Assembly: GCA_964017185.1 (NCBI GenBank)
Contig: OZ024871.1
Coordinates: 62,299,226 to 62,363,225 of the forward strand
Source: Rugalucina vietnamica
Lineage: Eukaryota > Mollusca > Bivalvia > Lucinida > Lucinidae
Direction of reading: 5' to 3'
DNA length: 64,000 nt
The notes beneath the pieces are model-generated. The model saw only the letters and a list, made by a program, of their open reading frames with translations, made no database searches and was not told the origin of the DNA. The position numbers and the translations under genes were made by a program. Positions 10,901 through 23,125 of the stretch are shown here, in pieces; the stretch's first letter is position 1, and each line of letters begins with the position of its first letter.

Positions 10901-13900
10901 CCTGATTCTATTGACAGCCCCAGACTTGTCTGTGACTAGTGCTGCCGCCAGCTCACTGACCTACCCTGATTCTATTGACAGCCCCTGACTTGTCTGTGAC
11001 TAGTCCTGCCGCCAGCTCAGTGACCTACCCTGATTCTATTGACAGCCCCAGACTTGTCTGTGACTAGTGCTGTCGCCAGCTCAGTGACCTACCCTGATTC
11101 TATTGACAGCCCCAGACTTGTCTGTGACTAGTGCTGCCGCCAGCTCACTGACCTACCCTGATTCTATTGACAGCCCCTGTCTTGTGTGTGACTAGTGCTG
11201 TCACCAGCTCAGTGACCTACCCTGATTCTATTGACAGCCACTGACTTGTCTGTGACTAGTGCTGTCCCAGCTCAGTGACCTACCCTGATTCTATTGACAG
11301 CCACTGACTTGTCTGTGACTAGTGCAGCCACCAGCTCAGTGACCTACCCTGATTCTATTGACAGCCACTGACTTGTCTGTGACTAGTGCTGCCACCAGCT
11401 CAGTGACCTACCCTGATTCTATTGACAGCCACTGACTTGTCTGTGACTAGTGCTGTCCCAGCTCAGTGACCTACCCTGATTCTATTGACAGCCCCAGACT
11501 TGTCTGTGACTAGTCCTGCCACCAGCTCAGTGACCTACCCTGATTCTATTGACAGCCCCAGACTTGTCTGTGACTAGTGCTGTCCCAGCTCAGTGACCTA
11601 CCCTGATTCTATTGACAGCCACTGACTTGTCTGTGACTAGTGCTGCCACCAGCTCAGTGACCTACCCTGATTCTATTGACAGCCACTGACTTGTCTGTGA
11701 CTAGTGCTGTCGCCAGCTCACTGACCTACCCTGATTCTATTGACAACCCCAGACTTGTCTGTGACTAGTGCTGCCGCCAGCTCAGTGACCTACCCTGATT
11801 CTATTGACAGCCCCTGACTTGTCTGTGACTAGTGCTGTCCCAGCTCAGTGACCTACCCTGATTCTATTGACAGCCCCAGACTTGTCTGTGACTAGTGCTG
11901 TCCCAGCTCAGTGACCTACCCTGATTCTATTGACAGCCACTGACTTGTCTGTGACTAGTGCTGCCGCCAGCTCACTGACCTACCCTGATTCTATTGACAG
12001 CCCCTGTCTTGTGTGTGACTAGTGCTGTCGCCAGCTCAGTGACCTACCCTGATTCTATTGACAGCCCCTGACTTGTCTGTGACTAGTGCTGTCTCCAGCT
12101 CAGTGACCTACCCTGATTCTATTGACAGCCCCAGACTTGTCTGTGACTAGTGCTGTCCCAGCTCAGTGACCTACCCTGATTCTATTGACAGCCACTGACT
12201 TGTCTGTGACTAGTGCTGTCTCAAGCTCAGTGACCTACCCTGATTCTATTGACAGCCCCAGACTTGTCTGTGACTAGTGCTGTCGCCAGCTCAGTGACCT
12301 ACCCTGATTCTATTGACAGGCCCAGACTTGTCTGTGACTAGTGCTGCCGCCAGCTCAGTGACCTACCCTGATTCTATTGACAGCCCCAGACTTGTCTGTG
12401 ACTAGTCCTGCCGCCAGCTCACTGACCTACCCTGATTCTATTGACAGCCCCAGACTTGACTGTGACTAGTCCTGCCACCAGCTCAGTGACCTACCCTGAT
12501 TCTATTGACAGCCCCAGACTTGTCTGTGACTAGTCCTGCCACCAGCTCAGTGACCTACCCTGATTCTATTGACAGGCACTGACTTGTCTGTGACTAGTCC
12601 TGCCACCAGCTCAGTGACCTACCCTGATTCTATTGACAGCCCCAGACTTGACTGTGACTAGTGCTGCCACCAGCTCAGTGACCTACCCTGATTCTATTGA
12701 CAGCCCCTGACTTGTCTGTGACTAGTGCTGTCGCCAGCTCAGTGACCTACCCTGATTCTATTGACAGGCACTGACTTGTCTGTGACTAGTCCTGCCACCA
12801 GCTCAGTGACCTACCCTGATTCTATTGACAGCCCCAGACTTGACTGTGACTAGTCCTGCCACCAGCTCAGTGACCTACCCTGATTCTATTGACAGCCCCT
12901 GACTTGTCTGTGACTAGTGCTGTCGCCAGCTCAGTGACCTACCCTGATTCTATTGACAGCCCCAGACTTGTCTGTGACTAGTCCTGCCACCAGCTCACTG
13001 ACCTACCCTGATTCTATTGACAGCCCCAGACTTGTCTGTGACTAGTGCTGCCACCAGCTCAGTGACCTACCCTGATTCTATTGACAGCCCCAGACTTGTC
13101 TGTGACTAGTCCTGCCACCAGCTCAGTGACCTACCCTGATTCTATTGACAGCCCCTGACTTGTCTGTGACTAGTCCTGCCACCAGCTCAGTGACCTACCC
13201 TGATTCTATTGACAGCCCCTGACTTGTCTGTGACTAGTCCTGCCACCAGCTCAGTGACCTACCCTGATTCTATTGACAGCCCCTGACTTGTCTGTGACTA
13301 GTGCTGTCTCCAGCTCAGTGACCTACCCTGATTCTATTGACAGCCACTGACTTGTCTGTGACTAGTGCTGTCTCCAGCTCAGTGACCTACCCTGATTCTA
13401 TTGACAGCCCCTGACTTGTCTGTGACTAGTGCTGTCCCAGCTCAGTGACCTACCCTGATTCTATTGACAGCCCCAGACTTGTCTGTGACTAGTGCTGTCT
13501 CCAGCTCAGTGACCTACCCTGATTCTATTGACAGCCACTGACTTGTCTGTGACTAGTGCTGTCTCCAGCTCAGTGACCTACCCTGATTCTATTGACAGCC
13601 CCTGACTTGTCTGTGACTAGTGCTGTCCCAGCTCAGTGACCTACCCTGATTCTATTGACAGCCCCTGACTTGTCTGTGACTAGTGCTGTCTCCAGCTCAG
13701 TGACCTACCCTGATTCTATTGACAGCCCCTGACTTGTCTGTGACTAGTGCTGTCCCAGCTCAGTGACCTACCCTGATTCTATTGACAGCCACTGACTTGT
13801 CTGTGACTAGTGCTGCCGCCAGCTCAGTGACCTACCCTGATTCTATTGACAGCCCCTGACTTGTCTGTGACTAGTCCTGCCACCAGCTCAGTGACCTACC

Positions 13901-16900
13901 CTGATTCTATTGACAGCCCCTGTCTTGTGTGTGACTAGTGCTGTCGCCAGCTCAGTGACCTACCCTGATTCTATTGACAGCCCCAGACTTGTCTGTGACT
14001 AGTGCTGTCCCAGCTCAGTGACCTACCCTGATTCTATTGACAGCCACTGACTTGTCTGTGACTAGTGCTGCCGCCAGCTCAGTGACCTACCCTGATTCTA
14101 TTGACAGCCCCAGACTTGTCTGTGACTAGTCCTGCCACCAGCTCAGTGACCTACCCTGATTCTATTGACAGCCCCAGACTTGTCTGTGACTAGTCCTGTC
14201 ACCAGCTCACTGACCTACCCTGATTCTATTGACAGCCCCAGACTTGTCTGTGACTAGTGCTGTCCCAGCTCAGTGACCTACCCTGATTCTATTGACAGCC
14301 CCTGTCTTGTCTGTGACTAGTGCTGTCCCAGCTCAGTGACCTACCCTGATTCTATTGACAGCCCCAGACTTGTCTGTGACTAGTGCTGTCCCAGCTCAGT
14401 GACCTACCCTGATTCTATTGACAGCCCCAGACTTGACTGTGACTAGTCCTGTCCCAGCTCACTGACCTACCCTGATTCTATTGACAGCCACTGACTTGTG
14501 ACTGTCTGTGACTAGTCCTGCCACCAGCTCAGTGACCTACCCTGATTCTATTGACAGCCCCAGACTTGTCTGTGACTAGTCCTGCCACCAGCTCAGTGAC
14601 CTACCCTGATTCTATTGACAGCCCCAGACTTGACTGTGACTAGTCCTGTCCCAGCTCACTGACCTACCCTGATTCTATTGACAGCCCCAGACTTGTCTGT
14701 GACTAGTGCTGCCGCCAGCTCAGTGACCTACCCTGATTCTATTGACAGCCCCTGTCTTGTGTGTGACTAGTGCTGTCGCCAGCTCAGTGACCTACCCTGA
14801 TTCTATTGACAGCCCCTGACTTGTCTGTGACTAGTCCTGCCACCAGCTCAGTGACCTACCCTGATTCTATTGACAGCCCCTGTCTTGTGTGTGACTAGTG
14901 CTGTCGCCAGCTCAGTGACCTACCCTGATTCTATTGACAGCCCCTGACTTGTCTGTGACTAGTCCTGCCACCAGCTCAGTGACCTACCCTGATTCTATTG
15001 ACAGCCCCAGACTTGACTGTGACTAGTGCTGCCGCCAGCTCAGTGACCTACCCTGATTCTATTGACAGCCCCAGACTTGACTGTGACTAGTCCTGCCACC
15101 AGCTCAGTGACCTACCCTGATTCTATTGACAGCCCCAGACTTGTCTGTGACTAGTGCTGTCTCCAGCTCAGTGACCTACCCTGATTCTATTGACAGCCCC
15201 TGACTTGTCTGTGACTAGTGCTGCCGCCAGCTCACTGACCTACCCTGATTCTATTGACAGCCCCAGACTTGTCTGTGACTAGTGCTGCCGCCAGCTCACT
15301 GACCTACCCTGATTCTATTGACAGCCCCAGACTTGTCTGTGACTAGTGCTGCCGCCAGCTCAGTGACCTACCCTGATTCTATTGACAGCCCCTGACTTGT
15401 CTGTGACTAGTGCTGCCGCCATCTCAGTGACCTACCCTGATTCTATTGACAGCCCCAGACTTGTCTGTGACTAGTGCTGCCGCCAGCTCACTGACCTACC
15501 CTGATTCTATTGACAGCCCCAGACTTGTCTGTGACTAGTGCTGCCGCCAGCTCACTGACCTACCCTGATTCTATTGACAGCCCCAGACTTGTCTGTGACT
15601 AGTGCTGCCGCCAGCTCAGTGACCTACCCTGATTCTATTGACAGCCCCAGACTTGTCTGTGACTAGTGCTGTCCCAGCTCAGTGACCTACCCTGATTCTA
15701 TTGACAGCCCCAGACTTGTCTGTGACTAGTCCTGCCACCAGCTCAGTGACCTACCCTGATTCTATTGACAGCCCCAGACTTGACTGTGACTAGTCCTGCC
15801 ACCAGCTCAGTGACCTACCCTGATTCTATTGACAACCCCAGACTTGTCTGTGACTAGTGCTGTCGCCAGCTCAGTGACCTACCCTGATTCTATTGACAGC
15901 CCCTGACTTGTCTGTGACTAGTGCTGTCCCAGCTCAGTGACCTACCCTGATTCTATTGACAGCCCCAGACTTGTCTGTGACTAGTGCTGTCGCCAGCTCA
16001 GTGACCTACCCTGATTCTATTGACAGCCCCTGTCTTGTGTGTGACTAGTGCTGTCGCCAGCTCAGTGACCTACCCTGATTCTATTGACAGCCCCTGACTT
16101 GTCTGTGACTAGTGCTGTCGCCAGCTCAGTGACCTACCCTGATTCTACTGACAGCCCCAGACTTGACTGTGACTAGTCCTGCCACCAGCTCAGTGACCTA
16201 CCCTGATTCTATTGACAGCCCCAGACTTGTCTGTGACTAGTCCTGCCACCAGCTCAGTGACCTACCCTGATTCTATTGACAGGCCCTGACTTGTCTGTGA
16301 CTAGTCCTGCCACCAGCTCAGTGACCTACCCTGATTCTATTGACAGCCCCAGACTTGTCTGTGACTAGTGCTGTCCCAGCTCAGTGACCTACCCTGATTC
16401 TATTGACAGCCCCAGACTTGTCTGTGACTAGTGCTGTCCCAGCTCAGTGACCTACCCTGATTCTATTGACAACCCCAGACTTGACTGTGACTAGTGCTGC
16501 CACCAGCTCAGTGACCTACCCTGATTCTATTGACAGCCCCAGACTTGTCTGTGACTAGTCCTGCCACCAGCTCAGTGACCTACCCTGATTCTATTGACAG
16601 CCCCAGACTTGTCTGTGACTAGTCCTGTCACCAGCTCAGTGACCTACCCTGATTCTATTGACAGCCCCAGACTTGTCTGTGACTAGTGCTGTCTCCAGCT
16701 CAGTGACCTACCCTGATTCTATTGACAGGCCCAGATGATGGCCCCGACTTGTGTGTGACATGTGCTGTCTCCAACTCACTGACCTACCCTGATTCTATTG
16801 ACAGCCACTGACTTGTGACTGTGTGTGACTAGTGCTGCGGCCAGCTCAGTGACCTACCCTGATTCTATTGACAGCCTCTGACTTGTGTAAGACAAGTGCA

Positions 16901-16945
16901 GTCTCCAGCTCAATGACATACCCTGACTCTATTGATGGCCCCTGC
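7970..16945 (-). repeat. 64-bp minisatellite derived from the GRWD1 acidic-exon end and splice donor (~140 copies)
   Basis: The 64-bp unit (62-bp variants lack two bases near GTCCCAGCT) is repeated across ~9 kb. On the minus strand each unit reads CTGAGCTGGCGACAGC, CTAGTCAC, AAGTC..GGGGCTGTCAA, TAGAATCAGG then GTAGGTCA. That is the last ~55 nt of the GRWD1 exon at 31973 plus its donor. Edge copies near 8000-8110 and several inside keep exon-like bases such as CACACACAAGACAGGGG. The donor hexamer GTAGGT is retained in nearly all units. Because 64 is not a multiple of three, the array has no long open frame. Confidence 0.92.
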
Positions 16946-17084
16946 AGGGTTGCCACTCATTTTCCATTTCAAAATTCCTTTCATTTTTCCATAACTTTTC
17001 CCTGACTTTTCACAGTTTTCTAGATATTTCTGACTGCATTTGGACTCCCATTTCAGCTCTTCAAAGCCACCCAATCTTCCATAA
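16946..17084. other. Short unique spacer between the 64-bp array and element D
   Basis: T-rich sequence with repeated CATTTTCC / TTTTCCC blocks. No gene is seen. The last array bases before it (GATTCTATTG giving way to GACTCTATTGATGGCCCCTG) match the 29-bp array at 30.4 kb rather than the 64-bp array. Confidence 0.4.
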
Positions 17085-18567
17085 CCTGAGGACCAACTGT
17101 CCTGTAAACGCTCACCTGAGATCTGTTGTACAGTCCCAGTAAAAAATCAACAACATATTCCTCTTTTCTCGGAGGACCCTAAGCTATTTTTCTCGGAGAA
17201 AGAACGCTAAATTTCTCTTTTCATTAAGATATTTCACGTTTCGTTCAGTTCGATTTCTCAGAGAAACACCGAGAAATTTCACCGCGACCGCAGGTATTAA
17301 CCGGTGAAAACAGGTGAGTCCAGATTTACCTGTTCGCGGTGTTTCTCGGAGAAATATTGTGCACGATTGTGAAAATCGATTTTACCATATTTTTAATAAT
17401 TAAAGTAGTTTTAGACCTTTAACTGATCAGTATTTATAAGTGTTTTTGTATATGGCACCTCTAACAGATTGACACGTTTTAATAAGGCACATTAATTACT
17501 GAGCAAACATTCCACAATCTTCTTCACTGGTTTCCGTTACGGTTGGTCAGGCATGATTCGACTCGCATTTGACATACAAATTAAGAAGTACTTTGTTTCA
17601 TCTCAATTATGTCTTTATCCAAGTAGTTTCATTTGTTTGAGCTATGAAACATAAAAGCAATAGGCCATAAACATGTACGAGTATAATAGGTAACCATTTT
17701 GCACATTCTTGAATTCATATTGTAATGAAATAAATGTTGTCTGGTTCTTGTTGTATGTCAAGCTATGGAAACGTGCATGTAGAATGAAATGGCATAATTT
17801 CATCACATTGTCAGCTTATGGAGCAAGCTATTTTTGTAAAATTTTATTGACCCGATTACCCTGCATGAATATGCATTACAACATTCTCGATGATAAGGAT
17901 ACACAGTATTTAACTAGCACAAAGTTTTGTCAATACCTCTAAATCACTCATTTATCAGGGGCACTGTTCGCATAAACACTTTTTTTATACCAAATTTATG
18001 ACCAAATCTTCACATAAGGATAAGGTGGATAACGAGAAAACAATTTATACACTTTTCTTTTTTTAAGAATCTGTTTTTCTTGCTAGCTGCATAAACGCAA
18101 AACCTATTGCCATGCATAACGACAACTCCACAATGAACATTTTGTGTTGGCGGCATGTTGTTTTTACAAGGTGCGGTCCGAAATGTCAAGTGCATAGAGA
18201 AGTGCATGATACATGGTGAAAAATGACAAGTACATGTAAAGACAATTTATCAATTACTGATAATTGATAAATTAATTGATAATTAATCGAGTAAATTAAC
18301 AAACGCATTTACATGTTCATGTGCTTTAAACCCATATACATTGTATGAGGTATTAACTCAACATATTTACACACATCATGATAACATGTCCATGTAATGT
18401 ATACCCCACTTTTATATGAGCCCCGTCATGAGAACGCTGGACTTATACTCATGCGATAATAAAGTCGCAGATCAACTGTGCAGTATCTGCACAGCTGATC
18501 AGCGCCTTTGTTTTCACTACTCGGCTAGTACAATCCCCCTACTTCTTTAATCTGATATTTCTGTACG

Positions 18568-18644
18568 CTGTGGCTTGGCTCAGATGTATGTTACATGTAA
18601 CGTGGCTGTACGTTACATGTAACGCACAGCCGAGCCAAGCCACA
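18568..18644. repeat. Imperfect palindrome beside the TRIM-like element
   Basis: GCTGTGGCTTGGCTC (18568-18582) is the exact reverse complement of GAGCCAAGCCACAGC (18630-18644). Two copies of GTTACATGTAAC, itself palindromic, lie in the loop. The right arm lies inside the left LTR of the adjacent element, so the left arm looks like an inverted fragment of that LTR. Confidence 0.6.
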
Positions 18645-19033
18645 GCAAACCCCGTCGATGGAAAAGCATGCTCATCCACCAAGGGTGGTTTACTGCGCTA
18701 TATACCATATAACCTGCGCTATATATAACACTTACTCGATTCACAAAGTCATGAGCTATCCCGTTACATTACTTCCCCCTCCGAGAAGACTCGCCCCGAG
18801 TCTTTGCCTTGGGACTACATGGGTAAGGCAACCCCGGTCTGGCGGTTGTCATCATCCCACCGCTGCCACCAAATGTAACGAGCGGCCGAGCCGAGCCACA
18901 GCAAACCCCGTCGATGGAAAAGCATGCTCATCCACCAAGGGTGGTTAACTGCGCTATATACCTAACACTTACTCGATTCACAAAGTCTCGAGTTTGAAAT
19001 TTGCATATTTCTAAGGGAAGCTATCCCGTTACA
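18618..19033 (-). mobile_element. TRIM-like miniature LTR element (151- and 160-bp terminal direct repeats)
   Basis: Direct repeats at 18618-18768 and 18874-19033 share TGTAACG at one end and CCCGTTACA at the other, giving TG...CA termini. The 105-bp interior, read on the minus strand, begins TTTGGTGGCAGCGGTGGGAT next to one repeat, a primer-binding-site-like position. It ends CTCGGAGGGGGAAGTAA next to the other, a polypurine-tract-like position. No coding sequence fits in the interior. A 5-bp target duplication was not found. The layout is that of a terminal-repeat retrotransposon in miniature. Confidence 0.65.
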
Positions 19034-21535
19034 TGATCAAGATGTATAGATATGAATTTTTCACCGTATTCGATCTAATAAGTGCACTTGTTCCAAAAAT
19101 CGCACATCCTGATCGTTTCCGAAAAACATGTGCAGCTCGACTAGCACACAGCTCAACTGGCGTATGGATATCTTACATCCAATCTACACGTTAAATCGCA
19201 TTAAAACTTAACCTTTATTAATGTATCCATAGAAGGCAGGAACGGATACACTCATTTTACACGAAAACAAATACATGACCTTATATTTTGGTGTCAGTTT
19301 TAAAAATTACCGGGACCGTCTAAGTATACAAACTTTAATATGCATGTGCATGAATAGAAAAATCACTGCGCAATATTGCTGTTACTAACGTCCTTGTCCT
19401 CAGCCACGGTTATGTCGGTACGTTTTCGTCGCTTTATGGTACTGTACAAGTTTGGGATGTCCTGCATTCGAAATGGGCTACACAACATTCGTATTTGTAA
19501 ACCCTTCACTTACAAAAACTACCGAAACAGCATCCGACACGCTATGAACTGCAGATACTTGAGTATGTATGTTTTGTATGTTTGATGCATCCACATTTAT
19601 ATCTCGATGTCGTAACACAAATGACGACAAAATAATGGTGCATACGTAAAGGAAAAATAAAAGAAAAATACTATCATAACCGACATTGTCCCAAATATAT
19701 GTACATGTAAAGAAAAGTTTGTATATTTCAGCCACTTACTTTGATGCACTGTGTGACATATCCTATACAAAAGTATTTGTTGCACATAATGCATTTTTCA
19801 TCTAATAATATCAATCAGATTTAAAGAGGGAGCGAAATAAAAATTTAAGACCATTAAAATTTCTCGACTGTATATACATGTACATTTACAATGTTCCATA
19901 CAAACCCCAATTCTGCACAAGGTATAACAAACATGTAAATGTATTTATGAGGTTTTCCGATCTCTCCTTCCGAAAGCGTTGCTGCCTTTTGTGTCGATGA
20001 TGTTTTAAAGAAATAATTTCATATACCGTAACTTTAAAATTACGAAAACATGCCCATGCAATATACAGAGATGTTTAAAGAGGAAAAAAAATGAAAATTT
20101 TCAGTAGAAAATGTTTGCTTTTTCTTATTCATGCTCAAAACATAGATTGTGGGTACACGTTATAACCACCTCTATAACCGCCTCACCGAGGCGGTTCAAA
20201 CTAGTACCCACAATCTTATGTTTTGGAGCAAAAGATAAAAAATAAAGATATACCCCTGCATACCCCAGTTTTGCTTTTGATGGGATACACATTTTCCATG
20301 AAATGTTTTCCTGATGTAAAATGTTTGAACAAGAATGATTTTAATGATGCAAATGCATGTGCATGAATAGCAATGTATGGACATGTACATTCATATCTAC
20401 GTGATGTATTTAGCCGTCAATTGGGAGTAAGTCATATGACAGTGTTGGCTGCACGGTCGGCATTTTTATTTGCTTGACTTTTTATTTCACTTTACGGCAG
20501 ACAGCTTCCTTATCGTGTGAAGGAGCAGTGTCAGCTTCGTGTTCATTAGAGAATGTGACACAAGAACATGACTGTGTATGCCGAAACACACTTCCTGGTA
20601 ATGCTGCAAATTCTACCACTTGGCCAAATCAGTCTAAAATGATTTCTGTAAATTTTGTTGACCATTTATGTATGTTAATATACCATGCAATATTACGGGT
20701 GAAAGGGCATCAATTTAGGCGATCCCATAAGTTCATGATTTAAACGGCTTTGTGGTTGTTCATGGAGAATAACTTTTGATGCAAATTCTTTCCTACTACA
20801 TGTAGTCTCGATCTAAAACATACGAATATATATACATGTTCATGTACATGTACAAATGCTCAAATTATTTGCGATTTATATGGAACCATAATCTGAATAT
20901 TTGATAACGGTTACGTTAACAGCTTACCAAGAAATGCTGGCGGACAAGTAAGGTCCGAACATGTAATAAGAAGACAGGCCGCGATGGTTTTACATGTATA
21001 GATAGTGCGTTCGCTTCGAAAAAAAAAAGTTGCGATTTTGATCTCCGGCCGGTATATTCATGTTATTTTGATGACTTGTGTTTATCCTGACATAATTAAA
21101 GTAAACCGCCTGTTAAATCATTGCTATTGTACATAATTCAATACATTTGATCAAATGTCATTAAACTTATTTATTCATTCAATGAAAATGATTCTGATTA
21201 TCCACATAGTCACTAGAAGTGTGGTAATTTTATTCTTTGTCGGAAAGGACAATGCTCAAGGCGCGAATTTTTAATGACGCCCTTGATTTTTAAATGATTT
21301 TTTCGCTTCCATTCTTCTGTTCAAAGATCGAATAATCAAGGATGATGTGAAGAGCAACACAAGTGACAAAGGTCATCATAAATTTTAATGTAATCAAGAA
21401 TATATTTATGTGGATTATAAGCCATCTTAACAAATACGTAACATCTGCAAGTTTCATACTTGCAAATACTTATTATTTTTTTAATTTATTGTTTTATATT
21501 TGTTCAAAAATTATAAACATGCATTTGTCTTTTAA
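19034..21535. other. Interior of the 4.6-kb TIR element, no gene recognised
   Basis: The region is AT-rich with many ACATGTACATGTA-type motifs. One plus-strand frame (20474-20743) encodes a Cys-containing stretch with CVCRNTLPGN, but no splice sites or family could be assigned. Other short frames look random. Confidence 0.4.
20121..20240. repeat. Palindromic repeat, second copy of the 55.2-kb hairpin
   Basis: Arms CATAGATTGTGGGTAC and GTACCCACAATCTTATG enclose a GCCTCACCGAGGC centre. Flanks with TATACCCCTGCATACCCCAG also occur near 55.1 kb. This copy is more diverged than the 55153-55255 palindrome. Confidence 0.6.
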
Positions 21536-22348
21536 ATTCCTCCGAGAAACTCCAAGAAAAAGAGTTTTATCGATAAATCCAGGTAATTACCTTTCTCGGA
21601 GAAACACCGAGAAATTTCACCGAGAAACACCGCGAAATTTCACGAAGACGATTTCGTCTACCTGGCTTATTTCGCGGTGTTTCTCCGAGAAATAAAAATT
21701 TCGCATTGGCCATGGTTGCTGAGAAACGCGGAATATGTTGTTATTTTTTTACCGGGAGTGTATATACCAATAAACATGTTTGAATATTATGGAAAATAGT
21801 CCAAGTAAAGGAGCAGATAAAGCCCTGGGGCCATTTTCTTTTCATAATAATTAATATCCTGTCCATTTGCCAATTTCCTGCATGTCTTTTCCTTCAACTG
21901 ACATTTTAACAGTTTTACCCATTCAAAGGCATAGGCGACCTATGTTGACCTTGTCATAAAATAGGCCAAGGTCACCACAGGGTCATGATTTGTAGTACTT
22001 TGTAGCACATTGTAGTACTTTAGTCATCGATGCTTCATGCCAAGTTTCTTTGAAATAGGTCCACCGGTTCCAGAGAAGATTTTTGAAGTTTTTTTTTTAC
22101 CATATATGGGCATGGCGGCCATCTTGGTCATGTGACCTGGATTATTTATATAGAATAGAATAGAATAGAATAGAATACTTTTATTTCAACCAATCAAGGG
22201 TCATTTCTGACATATAAAATAGTGAAACTAACAAACATATCAAAATACATTGTGAATAACGACAAATTATTCTGAACAAAAGAATGAAAGAGAAACAATA
22301 TAAATAATGCGGAAACCTTTGGCGATATTGATATATATTCGACAATAC

Positions 22349-22669
22349 CTAATGTTTACTAATACTTCTGAGGGAAAAACAATCATAGATATACCTAGAG
22401 AACAGAAAGATTATTTCATCACATTCATTTGTCATCAACCAAATGAGCCGAGCCTCCTGAGATAGGTTTGAAAAGTGTTTACATAATTTTTTAATCTCTG
22501 TGAAGAAGTTTTGGCGAAGGGAATCGTACAAACTGCATTCAAAGATAAAATGTTTTTCGTCCTCAACAGTATTCGAACTGCAATAAATACATACTCTTTT
22601 TTCTACTGAATGTCTTTTATGCCTACCTCTTTCAATTTCTAGTTTATGAGAACTGATTCTAAAAGACAT
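22349..22669 (-). pseudogene. LINE reverse-transcriptase ORF, C-terminal fragment
   Basis: The frame encodes 107 residues including a zinc-binding-like RVCIYCSSNTVEDEKHFIFE segment ending in ECSLY. This CxxC...H...C arrangement is typical of the region C-terminal to the polymerase domain in CR1/L2/jockey-type LINEs. It ends at a normal stop, followed by ~175 bp of 3' UTR and the AGAAT-repeat tail. The upstream part of the ORF is missing because the sequence flips orientation at ~22670. CR1-like assignment rests partly on the ATTCT-repeat tail and is tentative. Confidence 0.75.
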
Positions 22670-22673
22670 TTTA

Positions 22674-23125
22674 TCGTCTGGTTCTTATCCATCAAACTGG
22701 AAAACTGGTTATATTAAACCACTATATAAAGGAGAGGATCCCAACTTACCTTCCAATTATAGAGGAATTACTGTAATGCCATGCTTGGCAAAACTGTTTA
22801 ATAGCATTTTAAACAATAGACTCCAAAAATACTTAGATGAATATAAATTGATAAATCCCTGTCAAATTGGCTTTCAGCCAAAATCTAGAACCGTTGATCA
22901 TATGTTTATTCTAAGAACTTTAATTGAAAAATATACAAACAGCAAATCAAAACTATATGTTTGTTTTGTAGATTTTCAAAAGGCTTTTGACTCAGTTATG
23001 CATTCAGCCTTATTTTCAAAACTAGCAAAACTTGACATTAAAGGACCATTTTATAATATTCTTAAACATATGTATTTAAATAACACACTACAAGTGCGTA
23101 TAAAAGATAAAATGACATCCACGTA
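22674..23125 (+). pseudogene. LINE reverse-transcriptase palm-domain fragment (inverted part)
   Basis: An open frame, without a start codon at the junction, includes SNWKTGYIKPLYKGED, NYRGITVMPCLAKLF and YVCFVDFQKAFDSV. The last is motif A of the polymerase, with the catalytic Asp in FVDF. The frame stops at 23124 before the YADD-type motif C, so it cannot be active. It is in opposite orientation to the C-terminal fragment at 22349-22669, as twin priming produces, with the intervening ORF segment deleted at the junction. It probably belongs to the same LINE copy. Confidence 0.85.

Larger units (their letters stand above)
17131..21760. mobile_element. 4.63-kb TIR element with TA target duplication, inside D
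   Basis: Terminal inverted repeats of 31 bp (17131-17161 and 21730-21760) match at 27 positions and share CAACATATTCC at the inner edge; the outer ends are CAGTCCC and GGGAGTG. The flanks are TA on both sides. Deleting the element plus one TA restores the GTTGTATATACC sequence of element D. Subterminal blocks of TTTCTCGGAGAAA and CACCGAGAAATTTCAC occur near both ends (17160-17360 and 21535-21720). TA duplication is typical of Tc1/mariner-type transposition, but no transposase is recognised, so it appears non-autonomous. It contains a TRIM-like element and a palindrome. Confidence 0.75.

Noticed and set aside
7970-16945. CRISPR-like array of regular repeats
   Set aside because: Units are contiguous with no unique spacers, the genome is eukaryotic with introns, and the unit is explained by an exon-donor duplication.
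20474-20743. Cys-containing 89-residue frame, possible captured EGF-like exon
   Set aside because: Cysteine spacing does not fit a family I can name, splice sites are not convincing, and it lies inside a transposable element.
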